A DNA stretch of 64,000 nucleotides from Pseudomonadota bacterium (lineage in GTDB: Bacteria; Pseudomonadota; Alphaproteobacteria; Rhizobiales; Beijerinckiaceae), in NCBI GenBank assembly GCA_021781815.1, contig JAJXWB010000006.1, positions 62,001 through 126,000 of the forward strand, written 5' to 3'. Position 1 is the first letter of the stretch; each line of letters starts with the position of its first letter. The notes beneath the pieces were generated by a model. That model was given only the letters and a program-made list of their open reading frames with translations. It was not told the origin of the DNA and did no database searches. The position numbers were made by a program, and so were the translations under genes. This document shows, in pieces, positions 57,761 through 64,000 of the stretch.

Positions 57761-57905
57761 CGATCCCACCGCCACGCCGGCAGTCGCCGGCCTCGCCCTC
57801 TCCGTCGTTCACGGAAAAACAATGTCGAGGCGGTCATTATGCCGGCGACCTCGCCAAGAAAGTCTGAACGGCCGCCCGATCCCGAAACGCAAGGAAAGTT
57901 CCCGC

Positions 57906-58778
57906 GTGAGCGCGCAAGCGACGCCGACATTCTCCCTGCTCTGCTGCACAGTCGGCCGAACCGACAGGCTCGCGCGTCTGCTCGGTTCGCTTCGCGCGCA
58001 ATCAAGCCGCGATTTCGAACTCGTGATCGTCGACCAGAATCCGCCCGGCGTTCTTGATCCGGTCCTGACGCCTTACGCCGACAGCATCGACATCGCGCAT
58101 GTGAGATCGGAGCGCGGCCTCTCGCGCGCCCGCAACGTCGGCCTCGCACATTGTCGCGGCGCGCTGCTCGCATTTCCTGATGACGATTGCTGGTATCCGC
58201 CCGCTCTCGTCGCGCGTCTGATCAGCCTGTTCGCCGCCGCTCCATCGATCGACATTCTCACCGGACGCACTGTCGATGCGGACGGGCGCGATTCGCTCGG
58301 CCTGTTCCTCGGCGCTGACGCCGCCATAACGAAATCGAACGTCTGGATGGCCGGTAATTCCAATTCTCTGTTCCTGCGCGCCGCGATCGCCCGTCGCATC
58401 GGCGGTTTCGACGAAACGCTCGGCGTCGGCGCGGACACGCCGTTCAAATCCGGCGAGGAAACCGACTTTCTGCTCCGCGCGCTCCAAAACGGCGCGCATG
58501 CGGCCTACCGCAGGGACATTCTTGTCCATCACGATCAGGCGCCAATCGGCGGCGCAGGCGGCGTAGCCCGCGCGCAGGATTACGCGCAAGGCTTCGGCCG
58601 CGTCCTGCGCCTTCACGGCTACGGCGTTCCCTATCTTGCGGCGCGTGTCGCGCGCAGTTCCGCCCGCGCCCTTCTGTCGGCGACGACCGGCGACATGGCG
58701 ACAGCGCGCTACAAGGCGCTCTGGGCGTTCGGCACGATCAGAGGATTTGTCGCGGCCCTGCGGAAAGCCAGAGCCTGA
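57906..58778 (+). CDS. GT2-family glycosyltransferase
   Basis: GT-A-fold glycosyltransferase of 290 residues: FSLLCCTVGRTDRLARLLGS, ELVIVDQNPPG, SRARNVGLAH, the metal-binding PDDDCWYP and a later GEETDFLLRAL. The acceptor is unknown. The GTG start at 57906 has AGGAAAG 8 bases upstream, though the frame is open back to 57567. Its 3' end overlaps the convergent WecG-like gene by 41 bases. Confidence 0.88.
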   Translation: MSAQATPTFSLLCCTVGRTDRLARLLGSLRAQSSRDFELVIVDQNPPGVLDPVLTPYADSIDIAHVRSERGLSRARNVGLAHCRGALLAFPDDDCWYPPALVARLISLFAAAPSIDILTGRTVDADGRDSLGLFLGADAAITKSNVWMAGNSNSLFLRAAIARRIGGFDETLGVGADTPFKSGEETDFLLRALQNGAHAAYRRDILVHHDQAPIGGAGGVARAQDYAQGFGRVLRLHGYGVPYLAARVARSSARALLSATTGDMATARYKALWAFGTIRGFVAALRKARA

Positions 58779-59505
58779 GCACGGCCACCAGGAACCAGCC
58801 TATCCCGACCGTGTAGCGCCGCACGAGCCTCCCCGGCTCCTGCGCCATGCGGAACGCCCATTCGAGCCGCGCCTTGCGCATCCAGGCGGGCGCGCGCGCC
58901 ACCTTGCCCGCCGTGAAATCCAGCAAGGCGCCCACGCCGAAAGCGGCTTTTGCGCCGAGCGCCTCGAAATGACGGGCGATGAACAATTCCTGCTTGGGAT
59001 TGCCGAAGGCGACCAGCACGATGTCTGGCCTCGTGGCTGCTACGGCGGCGACGACCTCCGCCTCCTGCTCCGGCGCAAAATAGCCGTCGCGCGCGCCGAC
59101 GATGTCAACGTTCGGGAACCGCGCCGCAAACCTGTCGCCGGCTTCCCCTGCGATCCCCGGAGCGGCGCCCAGCAGGTAGACGCGCGCCGGTCGCTCCAGC
59201 CGCGCGAACAGATAGGGAAGGAAATCCGTGCCGTTGAGATTGTCCGGAAACCCCCGTCCCTCAAGGAACCGCGCCGCAATTTCCAACCCGATCCCGTCGT
59301 TGACGACGACGAATCGCTGAAGGGCGGCGGCGAATTCCGGATCATCGAGCGCCAGCTCGGCCGTGTGGGCGTTGCAGAACGCCACGGCGACCGGCGCTCC
59401 TCCCGGGGCCAGCGCCGCCAGCACGACCTCCGCGAGCCACGCGGGCGTGCGGCGCATCACGCGCAGCGGGCCAAGAACCAACGAATCCTGGTGGAGAAGC
59501 GTCAT
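58738..59505 (-). CDS. WecG/TagA/CpsF-family glycosyltransferase
   Basis: A 255-residue enzyme of the GT26 family, which in enterobacteria adds N-acetylmannosaminuronic acid to a lipid-linked sugar. Motifs: FCNAHTAELALDDPEF, VNDGIGLEIAARFL, NLNGTDFLPYLF, VYLLGAAPGIA and VAFGNPKQELFIARH. The start at MTLLHQDS (59505) is preferred; a longer frame to 59634 overlaps the divergent chain-length gene's promoter. The final 41 bases overlap the GT2 gene end to end. Confidence 0.9.
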   Translation of the reverse strand: MTLLHQDSLVLGPLRVMRRTPAWLAEVVLAALAPGGAPVAVAFCNAHTAELALDDPEFAAALQRFVVVNDGIGLEIAARFLEGRGFPDNLNGTDFLPYLFARLERPARVYLLGAAPGIAGEAGDRFAARFPNVDIVGARDGYFAPEQEAEVVAAVAATRPDIVLVAFGNPKQELFIARHFEALGAKAAFGVGALLDFTAGKVARAPAWMRKARLEWAFRMAQEPGRLVRRYTVGIGWFLVAVLRLWLSAGPRQIL

Positions 59506-59637
59506 GCAAACCCTGTGACGAACGACGGACAATCGCGCTCCGACTGAAACCCGGCGTCTAGAAAATCGTGGATTAGGAAACGAAACGTAAAGATCGGGGC
59601 GGCAAACTGCGGCCAACGCAAGTTGGAAGGACAAGTT

Positions 59638-61680
59638 TTGCCGCAGGCGGTCGCACGGATCGCAACCATTTCAGCAGCCGCCGCGCCTCGCGAGAGGCGG
59701 ATGACGGCGGCCGACCTGCGTGCGGCCGCGCTCGGTTTCCTGCAACGCAATTGGCGGCTGATTCTCGCCACCACGCTCGCCATGCTCGCGTTCGGCCTGC
59801 TGTTCGCCGCGTTCGCGCCAGCGAAATACCGTTCGGCCACGCAGCTCCTGATCGACCCGCGCGGCCTCCAGATTCTCAAGAACGAGATCACGCGCTCGGG
59901 CGACAGCGCCGACGGCAATCTGGTCGACATCGAGAACCAGCGCTACATCCTGCTCTCCCGCTCGATACTGCAGGCGGTGGTCGACCAGCAGAAGCTTGCG
60001 GACAATCCCTTGTTCGGCGGCGCGCCGCCCGGATTTCTGTCCCGCTTCGCATCGTCGTTGGGCCTTAAACGGCCCCCGGTCGACGCGCGCACGCGCGCTG
60101 TCCAGGCGCTCAGCGACATGGTGGAGGTTGTGCGCAACGAGCGCGCCTATGTGCTCGACGTCGTCGTCACGACGCCAGACGCCAACCTGTCGGCGACGCT
60201 CGCGAACCTGATCGCCCACACCTATCTCGACGAGCAGAATGAGGCGAGGGCCGAGGTCTCCAGGCGCGCCAGCGAGGAACTGACCAGACGCGCCGACGAT
60301 TTGCGCAAGCAGGTGCAGACGGCCGAAACGCAGGTCGAACGCTACCGCGCCGAGCACAACCTCGTGCAGACGCCGACTGGCCGCCTGCTCGGCGAGCAGC
60401 AGATCTCGGATCTTTCGACCCAGATGGGGCTCGTGCGGGCGCGCATCGCCGATGCCGAGGCAAGAGTCGCGGCGGTGGACACCTTTCGCAAATCCGGACA
60501 GAACATTGGGTCTCTGACCGAGGCGCTTGCGTCTCCGACGATGACGAGCCTGCGCGCTCAACTGGCTCAGGCCGAGCAGCAGGCGGCCTCGCTCGCCACC
60601 CAGCTCGGCCCTCGCCATCCGGCGCTGATACAGGCGCAGGAGCAAGCGCGCGACATCCATCGCCAGATATCCGCCGAACTCGACCGCATCGCCAGCGCCG
60701 CGCGCAGCGATCTGACACGCGCCCGGGCAAGCGAGGCTTCGCTCCAGCAGCAGTCTGGCGATATTCGCGTGACCAGCGACCGGAACAACGTCGCGCTGGT
60801 CGAACTGCGCGATCTCGAACGCGCCGCGGAGGCGAGCCGCGCCGTCTACCAGTCCTTTCTCGGACGAGCAAAGGAACTGGGCGAAAGTCAGGGCATCGAC
60901 TCCTCCAATGCGCGCGTGATCTCGCCCGCCATTCCCGCGATCAGGCCGGCGGGGGCGCCCCTGCCCCTCATCCTCGCGGGATCGCTTCTGTTCGGCCTGA
61001 CCCTTGGCATGGGGCTCGCCTATGCGCGCGAGCGGCTCGACGATCACGTCCGCTCGCGCCACGAACTGTCCGAGATGACGGGCCTTCCCCAATTCGCGGC
61101 CTTTGCGGCGACCGGACGCAAGGGCGATCTCAACCTCGCGCCCGACCGCGTCGCCTTCCGGAACCTGCTCGCGCGCATCGACCTTGATACGGATCGCGGC
61201 GAAACCTCCGTCGCCCTGGTTGGCAGCCACGACGAAGTCCTGCTGACCCAGCTCGTCGTCGGCCTCGCCGAATTCGCACGATGGGAAAATCTCGACGTGC
61301 TCATCGTCGATTGCGCCGAAGACGCGCGGCCCCGGCTCGCCGACGTGTTCGACGGAGATGGAAACGCCCGCCCCGACCGGAGGCGAGGCCGCGTGAGCAT
61401 CGCGCACCTTTCCGACGTGCTGCGCGGCGGGTCGCTGCGTCGTCTGCGCGCCGAAATCGAGCGTCTTTCGGTCGGGTTCGACCTCGTCCTCTTCGACGCG
61501 CCCTCCGCGCTCGATGGAGGCGAAGCGCGCGCCGTCCTCGACATCGTCGACGCGATCATTCCGGTGTTCCAATCGGCGGATCTCGACCGAAACCTCATCG
61601 AGACGACGATGGCGGCGCTCGCCGACCACGATGGCAAGCTGTCTGGTTTCGTGCTGATCGGAGACCCGAAAACCGCATGA
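59638..61680 (+). CDS. Wzz/GumC-type exopolysaccharide chain-length protein with P-loop-less kinase-like domain
   Basis: A 680-residue polysaccharide co-polymerase. The Wzz domain (about 23-135, first helix 40-60) includes APAKYRSATQLLIDPRG. A long coiled coil (200-395) contains QLGPRHPALIQAQEQ, and the second helix is at 444-463. The cytoplasmic C-terminal domain (515-680) follows the fold order of BY-kinases: ALVGSHDEVLLTQ where Walker A should be, VLIVDCAEDARP as Walker A' and FDLVLFDAPSA as Walker B. The Gly-Lys-Ser/Thr of the P-loop is absent, and there is no C-terminal Tyr cluster. The TTG start at 59638 has AAGGA 7 bases upstream. It overlaps the next gene by 4 bases (ATGA) and would set chain length together with it. 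Confidence 0.87.
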   Translation: MPQAVARIATISAAAAPRERRMTAADLRAAALGFLQRNWRLILATTLAMLAFGLLFAAFAPAKYRSATQLLIDPRGLQILKNEITRSGDSADGNLVDIENQRYILLSRSILQAVVDQQKLADNPLFGGAPPGFLSRFASSLGLKRPPVDARTRAVQALSDMVEVVRNERAYVLDVVVTTPDANLSATLANLIAHTYLDEQNEARAEVSRRASEELTRRADDLRKQVQTAETQVERYRAEHNLVQTPTGRLLGEQQISDLSTQMGLVRARIADAEARVAAVDTFRKSGQNIGSLTEALASPTMTSLRAQLAQAEQQAASLATQLGPRHPALIQAQEQARDIHRQISAELDRIASAARSDLTRARASEASLQQQSGDIRVTSDRNNVALVELRDLERAAEASRAVYQSFLGRAKELGESQGIDSSNARVISPAIPAIRPAGAPLPLILAGSLLFGLTLGMGLAYARERLDDHVRSRHELSEMTGLPQFAAFAATGRKGDLNLAPDRVAFRNLLARIDLDTDRGETSVALVGSHDEVLLTQLVVGLAEFARWENLDVLIVDCAEDARPRLADVFDGDGNARPDRRRGRVSIAHLSDVLRGGSLRRLRAEIERLSVGFDLVLFDAPSALDGGEARAVLDIVDAIIPVFQSADLDRNLIETTMAALADHDGKLSGFVLIGDPKTA

Positions 61681-62939
61681 GGCGCCGACCTGCCATTGTG
61701 GCGCAATCCGCGGCGGCGCGCGACTGGCGAGCGGTTGTCCTGTCGGCAGTCGTTATCGCCGCGATCGGCTTCAACTTCGCCCTCTGCTTCGCCAACACGA
61801 ACATGTTTCGCACCAGCGCCGGGCTCGTGATCGCCGCGGAGCTTGTCCTGATCGCCACGACGCTCCTGCTGATGGTCGGCCGCGGATTTGATCTTTTCGT
61901 CATTCTGGCGGTCTATGTCGCCTATACGCTCTTCCTTGGCGCGCTGCAGGGCTCATTCGACCCGAAGCCCGCGCGAGACCTGATGATTCCCGTCATATTC
62001 TATTTCGCGGCGCGCGAACTCGGGTCGCGCGAGGACGGCGATCGCCTCGTCTGGATATCGATCTCCATCGTGCTCGTCGTTGGCCTGTTCGAATACGCCT
62101 TTCTCAAGCAGTACGTGAAGATATTTGACATTCTTGGCTATTACGTCTCGCGCGGCACCGTGCAGGCGGCCGCAGCCGAATTGTCGGAAGACCGGCTGTT
62201 CGCCTCGGGCATGCGCTATGAAGGCCGCACGCTGCTGCCTTTCCTCGGCGAACATCGCGTCTCCTCGGTCTTTCTCGAACCCGTGTCGGTCGGCAATTTC
62301 GGCGCGATCTGCTTCGCCTGGATCACATTGCGAAATTGGGGCCAGCCATTGCGCATGATTGTCCGCCTCCTGCCCGTCATCGCCATCTTCGTGCTCGCGG
62401 ATGCGCGTTTCGGCCTCGCCGTTTCGCTTCTCTCGATCCTCGTTTATGCGGTCGCCGCACACACGGGTCGGGCCGTCGTCGTCGCAGCGCCGTTCGCTCT
62501 CATCGTCACGCTCGCGTGGATCGGCTATTCCTTCCCCGACGTCGCTTGGGACAACACGCTGCGCGGCCGCATCCTCCTCAGCGGACAGATGCTGTCGGCG
62601 CTCGGCTTCGACGATGTCTTCGCCTTCGTGCGCAACGACCGCTTCACCTCCGATTCCGGTTACGCCTACACGATGGTGAAAATCGGTCTGGCCGGCTTCG
62701 TCGGCATGTGGATTCTCTTCGTGATCGCGCCCGCGCGCGACCTCGCCTCGTGGCGATATCGCACCTTCGCGGCCGTCTACATGACGCTGCTCCTGGTCAT
62801 TTCAAACTCGATCTATTCGATCAAGACGGCGGCGCTGCTCTGGTATCTGGTCGGCGCGCTCGACGCGCCGTCGCAACCGGCGCATGCGCCGGCGCCGCAG
62901 CGTCTCGCGCGCGGACGATCGCGCCTTCGAGCGGCCTGA
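61677..62939 (+). CDS. polysaccharide polymerase-like (Wzy/O-antigen-ligase-like) membrane protein
   Basis: Membrane protein of 420 residues with about 10-11 helices and a large periplasmic loop near residues 155-200 (ILGYYVSRGTVQAA through LGEHRVSSVFLEPVS). The arrangement, and a conserved-looking Arg-rich segment in the loop, suggest a Wzy-type polymerase or O-antigen ligase. Sequence conservation in these families is low, so the call leans on topology and position. The ATG overlaps the chain-length gene by 4 bases. It is followed by a convergent hydrolase gene. Confidence 0.7.
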   Translation: MRRRPAIVAQSAAARDWRAVVLSAVVIAAIGFNFALCFANTNMFRTSAGLVIAAELVLIATTLLLMVGRGFDLFVILAVYVAYTLFLGALQGSFDPKPARDLMIPVIFYFAARELGSREDGDRLVWISISIVLVVGLFEYAFLKQYVKIFDILGYYVSRGTVQAAAAELSEDRLFASGMRYEGRTLLPFLGEHRVSSVFLEPVSVGNFGAICFAWITLRNWGQPLRMIVRLLPVIAIFVLADARFGLAVSLLSILVYAVAAHTGRAVVVAAPFALIVTLAWIGYSFPDVAWDNTLRGRILLSGQMLSALGFDDVFAFVRNDRFTSDSGYAYTMVKIGLAGFVGMWILFVIAPARDLASWRYRTFAAVYMTLLLVISNSIYSIKTAALLWYLVGALDAPSQPAHAPAPQRLARGRSRLRAA

Positions 62940-62941
62940 CG

Positions 62942-63994
62942 TCACGCCTGCGCGCGAGAACTCGCCTTCCGGGAAATCGTGGTGCGCGCAACGACGCTTT
63001 CAATCTGGTCGATGAGCCACTGGCCGGCATGCGGCGGCGTCAGATTATGGTCGCACGGCTCGACGACTGCGACGCGCACATTCGGATATGCGGCGAGACC
63101 GCGCCCGTTCCTGCCAAAATAATCGGCGATTTCGGTAAATCCCTCGTCGCCGGCGCTGTAGCCGAGAACCGTCTCGACCCCGCGCTCGCGCAGGATGGCG
63201 AACCGCCGCATGCACTCGGCGTAGAGACGGCCGCGCGGGCCCAGCCAGCCCAGCGACGCCATCGTCGACACGCCCATCCAGCGGCGCGCCCGCCCGATGA
63301 GACGCGCGACGCCGCGTCGCACGTCGATCTCGCCCGACTGCAGCCTTGCGAGCCCTTCGCGCGAAAACATGCGCGCCACCGCCGCAGTCACCGGTCGGTT
63401 GCCATAGCGCAACACCATCTCGACGGAATCGTTCGGATCCCACACCATGCGATAGAGATTGACATCGACCAGACCGGCGACGCGCGCGTCGGCGACCGCG
63501 GTTTGAAGCGCGATATAGGCTCCGCTGCAGACGCCCACGAGCGTGATCGGGCCGCATCGCAGCGACGCAACGAAATCGATCGCCTCGACCACGTCGAGTT
63601 CTGGCCAGTCCGAATACAATATCTCCTGCGGCTGGCCCTCGCGCGCCACGCTTTCGCCCATCCCCCCGATATCGAAACGCAGCGACGCCACGCCCCTGCG
63701 CGCCAGCGCGCGCGCGTTCTCTACGGCCATGCGCCGCCAGCCGGTATGCGAATTGCGGCCGGCATTGACCATGATCGCCATGGGCGTCCCCTCGCGCATG
63801 GAGCGGGGCCTGCACACAACGCCGAACAATCTCTCGCCCTCGCCAAAGCGCGCCGCTTCCTCGACGATGTCGCCATCGAAGATCGAGGCGGGAGGATATT
63901 GCCGCTGCAATGTCTCCCGCCGCCCGCGTCCCGGACATAGCGCGGCGAGCTGCGCGACGGCGCGGCGCAACGTCGCCATCGGCGTTTTGGCCAT
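62942..63994 (-). CDS. alpha/beta hydrolase at the edge of the EPS locus (5' end may be beyond the window)
   Basis: An alpha/beta-hydrolase-fold protein, at least 350 residues. Blocks visible are MVNAGRNSHTGWRRM (oxyanion loop region), ASLRFDIGGMGES, the nucleophile elbow VGVCSGAY and a late His in EPCDHNLTPP. It resembles hydrolases found beside exopolysaccharide genes, which may act on acyl or ester groups. The frame is open to the window edge, so the true start may lie outside; an ATG at 63994 or 63979 would give a complete protein. It converges with the polymerase-like gene with 2 bases between stops. Confidence 0.78.
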   Translation of the reverse strand: MAKTPMATLRRAVAQLAALCPGRGRRETLQRQYPPASIFDGDIVEEAARFGEGERLFGVVCRPRSMREGTPMAIMVNAGRNSHTGWRRMAVENARALARRGVASLRFDIGGMGESVAREGQPQEILYSDWPELDVVEAIDFVASLRCGPITLVGVCSGAYIALQTAVADARVAGLVDVNLYRMVWDPNDSVEMVLRYGNRPVTAAVARMFSREGLARLQSGEIDVRRGVARLIGRARRWMGVSTMASLGWLGPRGRLYAECMRRFAILRERGVETVLGYSAGDEGFTEIADYFGRNGRGLAAYPNVRVAVVEPCDHNLTPPHAGQWLIDQIESVVARTTISRKASSRAQA

Positions 63995-64000
63995 GGTCGG

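Overview
The window is GC-rich, densely coded chromosomal DNA from an alphaproteobacterium, most likely of the order Hyphomicrobiales (Rhizobiales). This rests on codon use, on the hopanoid genes hpnB-hpnC-hpnD-hpnE, on dispersed REP-like palindromes resembling those of this order, and on many Alphaproteobacteria-type acyl-CoA genes. I saw no rRNA, tRNA, CRISPR array, integrase, transposase or phage gene. The genus cannot be fixed from the sequence alone.

Layout. 0-2.3 kb: the tail of an unknown gene, then a NarL-type sensor kinase/response regulator pair. 2.3-4.8 kb (minus): a three-gene operon encoding a small coiled-coil protein, a membrane protein with a cytoplasmic roadblock/longin-like region and a periplasmic OmpA domain, and a Ras/Rab-like small GTPase. 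This is the most unusual module in the window. 4.9-8.6 kb: a solitary amino-acid-type binding protein and an ABC exporter pair. 8.7-11.9 kb: a MarR regulator with an EmrA/EmrB-type efflux operon. 11.9-14.6 kb (minus): mogA and thiC, the latter preceded by a TPP riboswitch. 14.7-17.3 kb: a MaoC hydratase, an SDR and an acyl-CoA-dehydrogenase-associated phosphotransferase. 17.4-21.7 kb: an RND efflux adaptor and pump. 21.9-24.9 kb: release factor 3 (prfC) and a bifunctional GDP-mannose enzyme (manC type).

25-37.9 kb is a broad acyl-CoA and lipid metabolism region: thiolase, an HMG-CoA-synthase-like protein fused to a DUF35 zinc/OB-fold, SDRs, thioesterase, acyl-CoA ligase, two acyl-CoA dehydrogenases, a quinone oxidoreductase and a serine hydrolase. 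A secreted helix-hairpin-helix protein and a histidine phosphatase lie among them. 38-43.3 kb carries an alpha/beta hydrolase and then hpnBCDE, which makes squalene from farnesyl diphosphate through hydroxysqualene. The squalene-hopene cyclase is not in the window. 43.3-50.4 kb is mixed: an HtrA-like protein that has lost all three catalytic residues, an NTF2-like protein, a flavin monooxygenase, a collagen-repeat membrane protein, an atypical SDR, an HCCA-isomerase-like protein and a long fused CoA-transferase.

50.5-64 kb is a Wzx/Wzy-type exopolysaccharide locus. It holds a priming glycosyl-1-phosphate transferase, two Wzz/GumC-like chain-length proteins, a flippase, a secreted GH5 glycanase, three glycosyltransferases (GT4, GT2, WecG/TagA), a polymerase-like membrane protein and an alpha/beta hydrolase. 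Both chain-length proteins carry a C-terminal tyrosine-kinase-like domain without a recognisable P-loop. The mannose enzyme at 23.5 kb could supply GDP-mannose to this locus.
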